Of a stretch of 64,000 nt of DNA, positions 50,806 to 60,301 are shown one piece after another. Positions within the stretch are counted from its first letter, which is position 1, and the number at the start of each line of letters is the position of its first letter. The stretch is from Lacunisphaera limnophila. GTDB taxonomy: Bacteria > Verrucomicrobiota > Verrucomicrobiia > Opitutales > Opitutaceae. The notes below the pieces were generated by a model. The model was not told where the DNA came from. It saw only the letters and a program-made list of their open reading frames with translations, and did not search any database. Both the position numbers and the translations under genes were made by a program. The stretch is taken from the NCBI RefSeq assembly GCF_001746835.1, contig NZ_CP016094.1, positions 1,364,001 through 1,428,000 of the forward strand. The letters run 5' to 3'.

Positions 50806-51761
50806 GACAGGGCGTTGAAGATCCAGCCGACGAGGGTCGTGCCGACCAGCACGATGGCGGAGAAGACGAGCAGCAGGCGAACGCTCATGACGCTGCGGAG
50901 CATGATCAGCTCGGGCAGGGAGACGCCGACGGCCGAGAGCAGGAAGGCCAGCGCGGTGCCGAGCGGCACACCCTTGGCCACGAAGGCGTCGAGCAGCGGC
51001 ACGGTGGCGTTGGCGCTGAGGTAGAGGGGCAGTCCGGCGAGGGAGGCGAGCGGCACGGTCCACGCACCGGTGCCGGCGAACAGGCGTTCGAAGAATCCGG
51101 CGGGCACGAAACCGTGCAGGCCGGCGCCGAGCGCGAGCGAAGCCAGGAGCCAAGGCAGGATCCGGCGGAGAATGCGGAGGCTGGTGGCCGCGGCGTCGCG
51201 CAGGCGGGCGCGCCAGCCGGAGGGTGGAAGATCGTCCTCGTCCGTCGCGACCGGGGCCAGGGCCGCGGGCGTGAGCCAGCGCTCGGCGCGCATGAACGTG
51301 AGGGCCAGGCCGCCGAAGATGCCGAGGGCGATGCCGACCCCGGCGTAGGTGAAGGCGAATTTCCAGCCGAAGGTGGCGCCGAGCAGGGCCACCGCGATCT
51401 CGTTGACGATGGGCGAGGTGATGAGGAAGGCGAAGGCCACGCCGATCGGGAAGCGGGCCTGGATAAAGCCGAGAAAGACCGGGACCGAGGAGCAGGAGCA
51501 GAACGGGGTGAGGGCGCCAAAGGCCGCGGCGGCCGGATACCCGAGGAACCGCCCGCCGGGCCGCTCCAGCCAGGCACGGATTCTCTCCAGGGGCAGGGCG
51601 CCGCGCACGAGAGCCATGATGAAAGCCACGACCAGAATCAGGGCCACGATCTTCTGGAGATCGTAGACGAAGAAGTGCAGGGCCGCGCCGGCGCCGCGCG
51701 CGGCGTCGAGCCCCGTGAGCGCCACGGCGCGGTCGGCGGTCCATTCAGCCCAGGTCCACAT
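50802..51761 (-). CDS. ArsP/DUF318-type permease
   Basis: 319 residues, about eight membrane helices in two halves. The first half has AFGALTPFCSCSSVPVFLGF, with the paired Cys of the ArsP/YraQ family; the second half repeats the layout (PLYLSANATVPLLD). ArsP exports trivalent organoarsenicals; other family members are uncharacterised. Coupled by overlap to the methyltransferase gene, so methylated product export is a reasonable model. Confidence 0.86.
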   Translation of the reverse strand: MWTWAEWTADRAVALTGLDAARGAGAALHFFVYDLQKIVALILVVAFIMALVRGALPLERIRAWLERPGGRFLGYPAAAAFGALTPFCSCSSVPVFLGFIQARFPIGVAFAFLITSPIVNEIAVALLGATFGWKFAFTYAGVGIALGIFGGLALTFMRAERWLTPAALAPVATDEDDLPPSGWRARLRDAAATSLRILRRILPWLLASLALGAGLHGFVPAGFFERLFAGTGAWTVPLASLAGLPLYLSANATVPLLDAFVAKGVPLGTALAFLLSAVGVSLPELIMLRSVMSVRLLLVFSAIVLVGTTLVGWIFNALS

Positions 51762-51836
51762 GATCAGCAGAGTTTAGCCAATCCCGGACGGGCGGCCACG
51801 CGGATCTTGCGGGAAACCGGCGGGCGGAGGCCGGCC

Positions 51837-52028
51837 TCACTCGTCCTTCAGCTTGCAGGAGCTGAGGCCGAAAGGCAGGTAGGCCGGGCAGAAACGGAAG
51901 ATGCCCGTCAGAATCGGCACGATGCCGATCAGGCCGAGCCAGCTCTTGAAGTAGAAGCCGGCGCCGAGAATGGCGATACCGGCGAGGATACGGAGGATGC
52001 GGTCAATGCCGCCAACGTTGGGTTTCAT
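51837..52028 (-). CDS. DUF2892 small membrane protein (copy 1)
   Basis: 63 residues with two membrane helices. MKPNVGGIDRILRILAG and IFRFCPAYLPFGL are typical of DUF2892, the membrane part of YgaP. It lies beside a rhodanese gene, the same pairing that is fused in YgaP. A second DUF2892 gene opens the unit at 57030. Confidence 0.88.
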   Translation of the reverse strand: MKPNVGGIDRILRILAGIAILGAGFYFKSWLGLIGIVPILTGIFRFCPAYLPFGLSSCKLKDE

Positions 52029-52064
52029 GGGTGGGGGGATGGGGGTTGGATGGACGGGACAGGG

Positions 52065-52460
52065 TCAGGTGCGCGGGCGGCAGACGGGCCAGCCGGCACG
52101 GTCAAGGGAGGCGAGGGAGCCGGCGTTGCGGGCGGTGAAGCCCTCGCGCCGCAGGAGGGCGGAGGCCACGGCGGAGCGGGCGCCGGACTGGCAGTAGAGG
52201 AGCAACTCCTTGTCGCGGTTTTTTTCGAGGAAGGTGCGCCATTGGCTGCGCGGACCGCGCAGGTCGCTCAGGGGCAGGAGGGCGGCCTGCTTGGCCGTGC
52301 CGGCGGTCCACTCGGCGGGTTCGCGCACGTCCACGAGCACGGCGGTGCCGGCTTTGAGGGCGGCGTGCAGGGCCTCGGGCAGGATCTCGGGGCGGGCGCG
52401 CCAGAAGGTCCAGGCGACGAAGGCGCCGGCGAGAATGAGGAACAGGACAGGCAGGTTCAT
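52065..52460 (-). CDS. Membrane-anchored rhodanese-domain protein
   Basis: 131 residues; its ATG overlaps the RND pump stop (ATGA). An N-terminal membrane helix (about 3-20) is followed by a rhodanese domain with [11 protein letters not shown] and active-site Cys in [12 protein letters not shown]. With the downstream DUF2892 gene it recreates, as two proteins, the YgaP membrane rhodanese. It handles persulfide sulfur. Confidence 0.9.
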   Translation of the reverse strand: MNLPVLFLILAGAFVAWTFWRARPEILPEALHAALKAGTAVLVDVREPAEWTAGTAKQAALLPLSDLRGPRSQWRTFLEKNRDKELLLYCQSGARSAVASALLRREGFTARNAGSLASLDRAGWPVCRPRT

Positions 52461-55400
52461 GGCGAAGGCACGGGGCACTCGGCCGGGGCGGCGCCGGCAG
52501 GCGGGTCATGGCGGATGTTCATCATGTAGTAGAGCACCGGCACGGCGAAGCGGCTGATGAGGAGGGAGGCGACCTCGCCGGCCATGAGGGAGAGGGCCAG
52601 GCCCTGGAAGATCGGGTCGGCGAGAATGACCGAGGCGCCGACGATGACGGCCAGCGCGGTGAGGAGCATCGGGCGGAAGCGCACGGCGCCGGCCTCGACC
52701 ACGGCCTCGGCCAGCGGCAGGCCCTGGGCGCGGCGGAGCTCGATGAAATCAACGAGGATGATCGAGTTGCGCACCACGATGCCCGCGCCGGCCATGAAGC
52801 CGATCATTGAGGTGGCGGTGAAGAAGGCGCCCATCGCGGCGTGGGCCGGCAGGATGCCGATCAACGACAGCGGAATCACGATCATGATGAGGAAGGGCGT
52901 GAGGTAGCTTTTGAACCAGCTCACGAGCAGCATGTAGATCAGGATGCAGACGGCGGCGAAGGCCAGGCCGAGGTCGCGGAAGACCTCGAGGGTCACGTGC
53001 CACTCGCCGTCCCACTTGATCGAGGGCTCGAGTTCGCTGTCGGGCTGGGTGAGGTGGTGGAGCGCGACCTCCGGGCGGGTGCCGCCGAATTCGCGGCCGT
53101 CAAGCTGCGCGATGGCGCGGTTCATGGCGAACAGCGCGTAGGCGGGGCTGGCGACGGCGCCGGCGACATCGCCGGTGACGTAGACCACGGGCCGCAGGTT
53201 TTTGCGGTAGAGGTTTCGTTCGCCGGGGGTGCGCTCGAGGGTGACCAGTTCGCCGAGGGGGATCAGCGGACGTTCGCCGGCACGGATGATCTCGTCGTGG
53301 TCCGAGCGGAGCTGGAGCGAGAGCAGGTCTTCGGGCCGGCTGCGTAGAGCGCGGGGTAGTTCGAGCACGAGATCGACATCCTCGCGGTCGAGGGGTTGGT
53401 GGAGCAGGTCGACCTTGGCGCCGGTCACGGCGGTCTGGATGGTGCGGGAGATGGTGGCGACGCTGATGCCGTGGAGGGCGGCCTTGGTGCGGTCCACGCG
53501 GAGGTGGATGGTGGGCTGCTGCTCCTCGACGTACCAGTCGATGTCCACGACGCCCTCGGTCTGCGCGAAGATGTCCTTCACGCGGCCGGCGAGGGCGAGG
53601 CGGGACGCCTCGGAAGGACCGTAGATCTCGGCGACGAGGGTCTGGAGCACGGGCGGTCCAGGGGGCACTTCGGCCACGGCAAGGGTGGCGCCGTGCTGGG
53701 CGGCGATGGCGGCGAGACGCGGGCGGATGCGCTCGGCGACGGCGTGGCTCTGGGCGGAACGCTCGTGCTTGGGGAGGAGGTTGACCTGGATGTCTGCGAC
53801 GTTGGCGCCGCGGCGCATGAAGTAGTGGCGGACCAGGCCGTTGAAATTGAACGGGGAGGCGGTGCCGGCGTAGATCTGGTAGTCCCGGACCTCGGGCTCG
53901 GTGCGGAGGGCGGCGGCCAGCTCGCGGGCGACGCGGGTGGTTTCCTCGAGGGTGGAGCCCTCGGGCAGGTCGAGGATGACCTGAAACTCCGACTTGTTGT
54001 CGAAGGGCAGCATCTTGATCTTCACGAGGCCGGCGGGGACGAAGGCCATGGCGCCGAGCAGCAGGACCGCGACGAAGCCGAGGAAGGACCAGCGCCACCG
54101 GCTGCGGGCGATCATCGGGTCCATGATGCGGTGGTACAGCCGGGTGAAGAACGTGTCCGGCGCCTGATCGTGCAAGACAGCGGCGTGGTCGGGCGTGACC
54201 GGCGGGGCGTGCCGGCCGAGCACCCGGAGGGCGGCCCAGGGGGTGACAGTGAATGCCACCACGAGGGAAAAGAGCATGGCGGCGCTGGCGCCGATCGGGA
54301 TCGGGCGCATGTAGGGGCCCATGAGACCGCCGACGAAGGCCATGGGGAGAACGGCGGCGATGACGGCCCAGGTGGCGAGCACGGTCGGGTTGCCGACCTC
54401 GCTGACGGCCTCGACGGCGATCTGGTGGAGGGACTTGCCGCAGGCGGAGGGCAGGCGCTGGTGGCGGACGATGTTCTCGACCACGACGATCGCGTCGTCC
54501 ACAAGGATGCCGATGGAGAAGATCAGCGCGAAGAGCGTGATGCGGTTCAGGGTGTAGCCGTAGAGGTAGAAGACCAGGAGCGTGAGCCCGAGGGTCACGG
54601 GGATGGCGAGCAGCACGACGAGCGACTCGCGCCAGCCAAGGAAGAAGAGGATGAGCAGGGCGACGCCGAACACGGCGATGCCCATGTGGAGCAGGAGCTC
54701 GTTGGACTTCTCGCTGGCGGTCTCGCCGTAGTTGCGCGTGAAGGTGACGGCGACGTCGGCGGGCAGGAGCACGCCCTGCAATCGGGCGACCGTGGCCTCG
54801 ACGGCGCGGACGACGGTGACGGCGTTGGCGCCGGGGCGCTTGGCGATGCTGAGGGTGACGGCGGCTTCCTCGGAAGCTTCGATCGCGGATCCCTGATTTT
54901 CGATGGCCGACGCATGCGTGCCGCGGCCGAAGAGGACGTAATCGGCGGGCTCGGAGGGGCCGTCGACGATCGTCGCGACGTCGCGGAGAAAGATCGGGCG
55001 GGACTGCCAGGTGCCAAGCACGAGGTTGGCCACGTCGGCGGCGTCGTGGAAGTATGCGCCGGTCTCAATGAGGAGGGCGCGATTGGCGGAGGGGAGGGCG
55101 CCGTCCTGACTGCGGGCGTTCGCGGCGCGGAGGGCGGCGGCGAGGTCGTCGAGGGTGAGCTGGCGCGAGGCGAGCTTCACCGGGTCGACCTGCACGCGGA
55201 GCTGGCGGCGCACGCCGCCGATGAGGGTGGTCTCGGCGACCTCGGGCAGGGCCTTGATGGCGTCGTCCAGCTGGGCGGCGAGCCGGCGCAGGGTGAGGTG
55301 GTCGTGGGTGGTGCTGTGCAGCGTGACGGCGGCGACGGGAACGTCATCGATCGTGCGGGGCTTGATCAACGGGGCGCTGACCCCGGGCGGGATGCGGTCG

Positions 55401-55783
55401 GTGTTGGCCTGCAGTTTCTGGTTCAGCCGGACGAGGCTTTGCTCCAGGTCGGAGCCGACCTGGAAGCGAACGATGACGAGGGAGCGACCGGGACTGGAGG
55501 TGGAGTAGAGGTACTCGACGCCGGGAATCTCCCAGAGGAGCTTTTCCATGGGGCGGGTAACGCGGTTCTCGACCTCGTGAGCGGTGGCACCGGGCATGGC
55601 GACGATGACGTCCACCATCGGCACCTTGATCTGCGGTTCCTCCTCGCGCGGCAGCATGAACACGGCGAACACGCCGAGGAGCAGCGAGGCGATGACGGCG
55701 AGCGGGGTGAGGCGCGAATCGGTGAACGCCTCGGCCAGCCGGCCGGCGAAGCCGTGGGGTGGCGGGGAAACGGGCGCGCTCAT
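52457..55783 (-). CDS. RND efflux transporter
   Basis: 1108 residues; an inner-membrane proton-driven pump of the AcrB/HAE superfamily. [13 protein letters not shown], the TM4 acidic pair in [14 protein letters not shown], and [14 protein letters not shown] near the end are conserved. Duplicated halves with large periplasmic loops (about 45-330 and 570-880). The substrate class cannot be read from sequence; CusA-type Met metal ligands are not obvious. Encoded between its adaptor and a rhodanese with ATGA overlaps on both sides. Confidence 0.93.
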   Translation of the reverse strand: MSAPVSPPPHGFAGRLAEAFTDSRLTPLAVIASLLLGVFAVFMLPREEEPQIKVPMVDVIVAMPGATAHEVENRVTRPMEKLLWEIPGVEYLYSTSSPGRSLVIVRFQVGSDLEQSLVRLNQKLQANTDRIPPGVSAPLIKPRTIDDVPVAAVTLHSTTHDHLTLRRLAAQLDDAIKALPEVAETTLIGGVRRQLRVQVDPVKLASRQLTLDDLAAALRAANARSQDGALPSANRALLIETGAYFHDAADVANLVLGTWQSRPIFLRDVATIVDGPSEPADYVLFGRGTHASAIENQGSAIEASEEAAVTLSIAKRPGANAVTVVRAVEATVARLQGVLLPADVAVTFTRNYGETASEKSNELLLHMGIAVFGVALLILFFLGWRESLVVLLAIPVTLGLTLLVFYLYGYTLNRITLFALIFSIGILVDDAIVVVENIVRHQRLPSACGKSLHQIAVEAVSEVGNPTVLATWAVIAAVLPMAFVGGLMGPYMRPIPIGASAAMLFSLVVAFTVTPWAALRVLGRHAPPVTPDHAAVLHDQAPDTFFTRLYHRIMDPMIARSRWRWSFLGFVAVLLLGAMAFVPAGLVKIKMLPFDNKSEFQVILDLPEGSTLEETTRVARELAAALRTEPEVRDYQIYAGTASPFNFNGLVRHYFMRRGANVADIQVNLLPKHERSAQSHAVAERIRPRLAAIAAQHGATLAVAEVPPGPPVLQTLVAEIYGPSEASRLALAGRVKDIFAQTEGVVDIDWYVEEQQPTIHLRVDRTKAALHGISVATISRTIQTAVTGAKVDLLHQPLDREDVDLVLELPRALRSRPEDLLSLQLRSDHDEIIRAGERPLIPLGELVTLERTPGERNLYRKNLRPVVYVTGDVAGAVASPAYALFAMNRAIAQLDGREFGGTRPEVALHHLTQPDSELEPSIKWDGEWHVTLEVFRDLGLAFAAVCILIYMLLVSWFKSYLTPFLIMIVIPLSLIGILPAHAAMGAFFTATSMIGFMAGAGIVVRNSIILVDFIELRRAQGLPLAEAVVEAGAVRFRPMLLTALAVIVGASVILADPIFQGLALSLMAGEVASLLISRFAVPVLYYMMNIRHDPPAGAAPAECPVPSP

Positions 55784-56796
55784 GACTGCGGGGTGACGCG
55801 TTGGCCGTCGCGCAGGGCGGCGGGCGGGGTCAGTACGATCTGCTCGCCGGCGTTGAGGCCGGAGAGGATCTCGAGACGGTCGCCGATGGTGCGGCCGCTC
55901 TTAACGAGCCGCAGGACGGCGCGGCCCTCGGTGACCACGAAGACCCGCTCCATCTGGCCGAAGCGGGTGAGGGCGGTCGCGGGGATGAACAGGGAGTCGC
56001 TGGCGCCGGCGGTCACCTGCAGGCGGGCGAACTGCCCGGAGCGGGCGGAGCCAGCGGGCAGGGCGACCTTTACCAGTACAGAGCGGCTGAGGGCGTCGGC
56101 AGCGGTGGAGAGTTCCTCGATGCGCCCCGCGACGGGGGCGGCCCCATCCTGGACCACGACGGGGAGGGAGTCGCCAATGCGGAGAGTGGCGGCGGCCTGT
56201 TCGGGCACGGCGCCCTCGGCGCGGAGACGGGCGGTGGATTCCAGGGTGAGCAGGGGTAGGCCCGGGGTGGCGAGATCGCCCGGGAGGACGGTTTTCTCGG
56301 TGACAACTCCGGCGAAAGGCGCGCGGATGCTGGCGTGGGCGAGCATGGCCTCGGCCTCGGCGAGGCCGGCCTGGGCGAAGCGGAGGCGGTCCTCGGCGTC
56401 GCGGAGCGAGTCGGGGGCATTGACGCCCTTGGCCACGAGGGTGCGTTCACGCTCGGTGGCGCGGGCGGCCTCGGCGAGGGAGGCCTGGGCCTGGCGGACG
56501 CGGGCCTCGGTCTCGGGCACGGCAAGGGTGACGAGGACGTCGCCGGCCGGGACGGCCTGGCCAAGGCCCCAGGGCAGGGTGGCGATGGTGCCGGTGAGCT
56601 TGGCGGAGATCACGGCGCGCTCCACCGGGCGGATGGTCGCGGGCATCTCGATGAGGGCCGGCCGGTTCTCGCGGACGACGACGGCGGTGGTGACCGCCAG
56701 GGATCCGGCCTCCGGCGGGGCGGAAACCTGGGTTTGGCGAGTGCAGGCGGTGACCAAAACAGCCGCCAAAGACAGAAGGAAGGGGGAGGGGCGCAT
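55780..56796 (-). CDS. RND periplasmic adaptor (membrane fusion protein)
   Basis: 338 residues with a probable lipoprotein signal (VLVTACTRQ). It has a barrel-sandwich half motif ([21 protein letters not shown]), a coiled-coil hairpin (about 105-160), then [19 protein letters not shown] and a beta-barrel. It connects the RND pump to an outer-membrane channel, which is not encoded nearby. Its stop overlaps the pump start (ATGA). Confidence 0.92.
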   Translation of the reverse strand: MRPSPFLLSLAAVLVTACTRQTQVSAPPEAGSLAVTTAVVVRENRPALIEMPATIRPVERAVISAKLTGTIATLPWGLGQAVPAGDVLVTLAVPETEARVRQAQASLAEAARATERERTLVAKGVNAPDSLRDAEDRLRFAQAGLAEAEAMLAHASIRAPFAGVVTEKTVLPGDLATPGLPLLTLESTARLRAEGAVPEQAAATLRIGDSLPVVVQDGAAPVAGRIEELSTAADALSRSVLVKVALPAGSARSGQFARLQVTAGASDSLFIPATALTRFGQMERVFVVTEGRAVLRLVKSGRTIGDRLEILSGLNAGEQIVLTPPAALRDGQRVTPQS

Positions 56797-56805
56797 GGGC
56801 GGGGA

Positions 56806-57030
56806 TCAGGAGCGGCGGCCGCCCCAGTGGATGACATCCTGGTCGTCGACCCAGCCGAGCTTACGCAGAAGCAGGGTGGGCGGGCAGAAGCCGGTGAAGA
56901 CGGACTGGATGAGGTTGAGGCCGACGAAAGCCGGGAGGAGCAGCCACACCGGGCTGACCCAGTGGGTGAGGGCGACGCCGAGGAGGGTGGCGGCGCCCGC
57001 GAGGAGGCGGATGAGGTTATGGGTGGTCAT
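56806..57030 (-). CDS. DUF2892 small membrane protein (copy 2)
   Basis: 74 residues with two membrane helices. The sequence QSVFTGFCPPTLLLRKLG is the strong DUF2892/YgaP signature. First gene of the unit, 9 bp before the RND adaptor gene and next to the ArsR operator. Confidence 0.88.
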   Translation of the reverse strand: MTTHNLIRLLAGAATLLGVALTHWVSPVWLLLPAFVGLNLIQSVFTGFCPPTLLLRKLGWVDDQDVIHWGGRRS

Positions 57031-57042
57031 GACCGATTCAGA

Positions 57043-57073
57043 TTGACTTTATATGAGCATATACGCATATACT
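57043..57073 (+). promoter_or_regulatory. Divergent promoter with ArsR-type operator
   Basis: TTGACT (57043-57048) and TATACT (57068-57073) resemble -35/-10 hexamers for the ArsR gene. Between them lies the AT-rich dyad ATATGAGCATATACGCATAT (57051-57070), containing ATATG/CATAT arms. This is the usual placement for an ArsR-family operator; it also lies upstream of the minus-strand unit. Confidence 0.72.
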
Positions 57074-57107
57074 TGCCATCATGTCAAGGGTTTGTTCTTT
57101 CGGCCGC

Positions 57108-57446
57108 ATGGCCAAACACCGCCCGCTTTCCGAGGATGCGCTGCTGCTCGTGGCGCAGCGTTTTGCCGTGCTGGCGGAGCCCATGCGGCTGCGGCTGATC
57201 CAGGCGCTGTTCGACGGGGAGAAGAATGTGACGGAGCTGGTGGCGGCGACGGAAGGCACGCAGGCGAACGTGTCGCGGCATCTCCAGACGCTCACGGCCG
57301 CGCACGTACTGGCGCGGCGGAAGGAGGGGCTCCAGGTGTTTTACCGGATCGCCGATCCGACGATCCCGAAGCTGTGCGAGCTGGTGTGCGGGAGCCTGGA
57401 GAAGACGCTCACGCGGCAGGCCGGGCACTTCGAGGCGGCGGGCTGA
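57108..57446 (+). CDS. ArsR-family transcriptional repressor
   Basis: About 112 residues from the ATG at 57108 (MAKHRPLSED); a start at 57081 would add nine residues and give a leaderless mRNA. Winged-helix features: FAVLAEPMRLRLIQAL, NVTELVAATEGTQANVSRHLQTL, RRKEGLQVFYRI. The classic ELCVCDL arsenite site is absent. A Cys pair occurs as LCELVCG near the C-terminus and may sense metal or persulfide. It diverges from the DUF2892-RND unit and precedes mgsA by 9 bp. Confidence 0.88.
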   Translation: MAKHRPLSEDALLLVAQRFAVLAEPMRLRLIQALFDGEKNVTELVAATEGTQANVSRHLQTLTAAHVLARRKEGLQVFYRIADPTIPKLCELVCGSLEKTLTRQAGHFEAAG

Positions 57447-57455
57447 TTCCTTTCC

Positions 57456-57950
57456 ATGACCTACAAGAAAATCAAGATGGCGAACCGCAAGCGGATCGCG
57501 CTCGTCGCGCACGACGGCCAGAAGCAAAGCATCGTGGACTGGGCGCGGTACAACAAGGGCATCCTCGTGGAGCACGAGATCCTGGCGACGGGCACGACTG
57601 GCGGCCTGGTGGAGAAGGTGCTGGGCGTGCCGGTGCGCAAGCTGCAGAGCGGCCCGCTCGGCGGGGACCAGCAGATCGGCGCGCTCATCGTCGAGGGGAA
57701 GGTGGATTTCCTGATGTTCTTCTGGGACCCGCTGCAGCCGCAGCCGCATGATCCGGACGTGAAGGCGCTGCTGCGCATGGCGGTGGTGTGGAACGTGCCG
57801 GTGGCCTGCGACCGGTCGACGGCGGATTTCATCATCTCATCGCCGCTGATGCACGGCGAGTACGAGCGGCTGGTGCCGGACTACGAGGCCTACGCCAAGC
57901 GCAGTTTGCCGGTGGAGGTGAAGGCGGGCGGGCGGAAGGGGAAGGAATGA
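57456..57950 (+). CDS. mgsA: Methylglyoxal synthase
   Basis: 164 residues (an internal Met at 57477 is possible). Converts dihydroxyacetone phosphate to methylglyoxal and phosphate, relieving sugar-phosphate stress. [22 protein letters not shown] and the catalytic Asp in [12 protein letters not shown] are conserved; the length is about ten longer than E. coli MgsA at the C-terminus. It may be cotranscribed with the ArsR gene, an odd pairing with no clear functional link. Confidence 0.95.
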   Translation: MTYKKIKMANRKRIALVAHDGQKQSIVDWARYNKGILVEHEILATGTTGGLVEKVLGVPVRKLQSGPLGGDQQIGALIVEGKVDFLMFFWDPLQPQPHDPDVKALLRMAVVWNVPVACDRSTADFIISSPLMHGEYERLVPDYEAYAKRSLPVEVKAGGRKGKE

Positions 57951-57952
57951 CG

Positions 57953-58057
57953 GTAGGGCGGGATCTCCGAATCCCGCTTCGCACGTGATATCCTATTTGG
58001 ACGAAGGAGGGTTGTTTCGCTTTCTCCGCCAAGGCTCCGTCGGAAATCCCACCTTAC
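57953..58057. repeat. REPIN-like pair, GTAG family
   Basis: GTAG-GGCGGGAT-CTCCGA-ATCCCGC at 57953-57977 faces a diverged reverse copy ending CCCACCTTAC (58033-58057). It lies between mgsA and the PEP-CTERM gene. Confidence 0.75.
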
Positions 58058-58077
58058 AGCCCATCCAAGGAGGGGCG

Positions 58078-58126
58078 CCCATACGCAACTACACGTATGG
58101 GTAATTCGGCCCTATTGCGGTAGAAT
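58078..58126 (+). promoter_or_regulatory. Dyad operator and promoter of the PEP-CTERM gene
   Basis: CCCATACG (58078-58085) and CGTATGGG (58094-58101) form a perfect 8-bp inverted repeat. TAGAAT at 58121-58126 is a good -10 with no recognisable -35, and the dyad overlaps or abuts the -35 position, suggesting an activator. The ATG is only 8 bases past the -10, implying a leaderless or nearly leaderless mRNA. Confidence 0.6.
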
Positions 58127-58134
58127 AGAGTGAC

Positions 58135-59052
58135 ATGCCCGACGCTTCCACTTCTGCCCAAGAAAGCCCCTCCACGTCATCCGCCGCTTCGGCCAGCCTG
58201 CTGGATCGCGCGCGTCAGCTGATCCAGCGCGGGTGTCTGGCGGCCGCACCCTTGGCGGCGGCGGTGGTAGTGGTGGCCGCGACGCCCGCCGCGCAGGCCC
58301 AGGTGACGGTTGATTACTCGGGGGTCACGACCTACTCCAATTCCGGCTGGTTCACCGGCCTGTTCATCGACGAGGCCGCGGCCGGTGGAACGGTCACCGG
58401 CAACACGGCCAATCTCACGGGCGATCGGACGATCACGGACAGCCTGTTCTGGCGCTATGATAGCTATTACGATAAAACTGTGCCCCGGGCGGACACCACC
58501 GGGCTGGGTTTCTTCTGGGGAGGTGCGCTGACGAATCAGCCCGCGGTGAGCGGCGACAAGATGAGCGCAACCCTCGCCTTCAGCATCGACTTTGAGCACA
58601 CGGTGGCGGGCGAATACGATGACCCGCAAATCAGCTATGAGTTGATCATCGGCTACGGTTCGTCGCCCTACGCCATCGACTATGGCTACATCCAGTCGCC
58701 CCGCAACACGAGCGACAGCTATAACAACACCACGGGCGGTTTTTATGGCGAGGAGGCGGTCTCGCCGCTGTACCTGACCGCGACCTTGGATTTGAATCTC
58801 AGCGAGGGGAGCACGGCCAACTACTGGTTCGCGCAGCTGAACGTGAACTGGAACCACGAATATGCCCACAGCTGGTATTGGGATGACAACTATTCGAAGC
58901 TGAATGGCGACGAGTTCCGTGCCTTTGGCACGGTGGACGTGACCTTGCAGCAGGCGGCGGCGATTCCGGAGCCGGCCCATGTGGCGCTCGGGCTGGGCGC
59001 CGCAGCGATTCTTGCCTTGGCGGCGCGCCGGCGCTGGACTGCGCGGGCTTGA
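58135..59052 (+). CDS. PEP-CTERM sorted surface protein
   Basis: 305 residues. A long N-terminal region (1-33) precedes a hydrophobic stretch (about 36-58) ending AAQAQ. The mature part is rich in Tyr, Asn, Ser and Thr (YDSYYDK, NTSDSYNNTTGG, WYWDDNYSK), like many exported glycoproteins. The C-terminus carries the tripartite exosortase signal: IPEPAH, a membrane helix, then RRRW. No enzymatic domain is recognised. Confidence 0.8.
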   Translation: MPDASTSAQESPSTSSAASASLLDRARQLIQRGCLAAAPLAAAVVVVAATPAAQAQVTVDYSGVTTYSNSGWFTGLFIDEAAAGGTVTGNTANLTGDRTITDSLFWRYDSYYDKTVPRADTTGLGFFWGGALTNQPAVSGDKMSATLAFSIDFEHTVAGEYDDPQISYELIIGYGSSPYAIDYGYIQSPRNTSDSYNNTTGGFYGEEAVSPLYLTATLDLNLSEGSTANYWFAQLNVNWNHEYAHSWYWDDNYSKLNGDEFRAFGTVDVTLQQAAAIPEPAHVALGLGAAAILALAARRRWTARA

Positions 59053-60275
59053 ACCCCGCGCCGTCCCTGACTGTTACCGAGCCGTTGCGGCTGCTGCTCC
59101 TGTTGGGGCAGTCGCCGTTCGATCCCACGAGCGGGGCGGCGCAATCCATGCGCCAGATTGCCCTCGCGTTGGCGGTTGGTGGAGCCCAGGTACGCGGACT
59201 CTCGACCACGGCGTGCGAAGGGGATCCCGGGATCGAGCCGGCGGAGCTGATGCGGGCCGCCGGGGCCGATGTGATCGCGCGGTCCGGGGGCTGGCGGGCG
59301 CGGTTGGGCGGGGTGGAATTTGATCTGGTGCCCGTGGCGCAGGGCCGGGCGCGGCAATGGGAGAAAGATGTCGGCCGGCTGTATGCGGCGCGGCTGGAGG
59401 AGTTGACGAAGGCGTTTCGCCCGCAGGTGGTGCTGACCTTTGGCGGCGACCCGACGGATGCGGCGCGGCGGCGCCGGTTGCGCGTGGCGGGGGCCCGGGT
59501 GGTGTTCGCCTTGCACAATCTGGCCTATCTGAAGTGCCGGCCGGAGGCGGTGGATGCCTTCCTCGCGCCGACGCGCTTTCTAGCGGCGCGGTATGAGGCG
59601 GCGTGGGGCGAGCCCATCGCGGTTTTGCCGCCGCCGCTTGATCCGGGCCATGTGGTTGCGGCCAAGACGGAGCCGGTGTGTCTCGGTTTTTGCAATCCGG
59701 AGCCGGCCAAGGGGGTGGCGTTGGTGGCCCATCTCGCCCACCGGTTGGGGCGCGAGCGACCGGAGGTGCCGTTGCTGGTCATCGGCGGCCGGGCGCCGGC
59801 CTCGGCGTTGGTGGATGCGGGCCGGCGGTTGGGGTTCGATCTGACGGGTTTTCCGAACCTGCTGCAGGCCGTACCGGTGGCCCGGCCGGCGGATTTGTGG
59901 GGGGCCTGCCGGGGGGTCTTGATGCCCTCGGTCGTGGAGGAAGCGGCAGGCCGGGTGCCGCTGGAGGCGATGGCCAACGGGGCGGTGCCGCTGGTGGCGG
60001 AACGCGGCGGCTTGCCGGAACTCGTCGGTGCGGCCGGGGTGGTGCTGCCGTTGCCGGCGAGCCTGACGCTGCAGGATCCGTGGACGGTGCCGCCGGAAAC
60101 GGTGGAGATGTGGTGGTCGGCGCTGACGCGATTGGTGGACGACGAGGTGTGGTGGCGAGAACGCAGCGCGGTGGCGCGCGCGGCGGCGGCGCGTTTCCTG
60201 GTGCCGGCGGTGGTGGCGGAATACACCGCGTGGTTCACGGTGGTGGCGAGGCGGGTGGGAAAAGAGATACGGTAG
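59049..60275 (+). CDS. Glycosyltransferase, GT4-like (GT-B fold)
   Basis: 408 residues, starting at a TTG that overlaps the PEP-CTERM gene stop (TTGA). GAAQSMRQIALALA at the N-terminus, LGFCNPEPAKGV, and the C-terminal MPSVVEEAAGRVPLEAMANGAVPLVAERGGLPEL (donor-binding E-x7-E region) indicate GT family 4. It probably transfers a sugar from a nucleotide donor. Coupling to a PEP-CTERM gene raises the possibility that it glycosylates exopolysaccharide or that protein. Confidence 0.82.
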   Translation: MNPAPSLTVTEPLRLLLLLGQSPFDPTSGAAQSMRQIALALAVGGAQVRGLSTTACEGDPGIEPAELMRAAGADVIARSGGWRARLGGVEFDLVPVAQGRARQWEKDVGRLYAARLEELTKAFRPQVVLTFGGDPTDAARRRRLRVAGARVVFALHNLAYLKCRPEAVDAFLAPTRFLAARYEAAWGEPIAVLPPPLDPGHVVAAKTEPVCLGFCNPEPAKGVALVAHLAHRLGRERPEVPLLVIGGRAPASALVDAGRRLGFDLTGFPNLLQAVPVARPADLWGACRGVLMPSVVEEAAGRVPLEAMANGAVPLVAERGGLPELVGAAGVVLPLPASLTLQDPWTVPPETVEMWWSALTRLVDDEVWWRERSAVARAAAARFLVPAVVAEYTAWFTVVARRVGKEIR

Positions 60276-60301
60276 GGCGGGATCTCCGTATCCCGCCCTA
60301 C
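60272..60301 (+). repeat. REP-like palindrome, GTAG family
   Basis: GTAG-GGCGGGAT-CTCCGT-ATCCCGCC-CTAC begins 3 bases before the end of the glycosyltransferase gene, overlapping its stop codon, and abuts the yidC terminator. Confidence 0.85.

Noticed and set aside
53396-57046. 1216-residue plus-strand open frame opposite the RND pump and adaptor
   Set aside because: It spans two genes and an overlap junction on the other strand and is low-complexity; not a gene.
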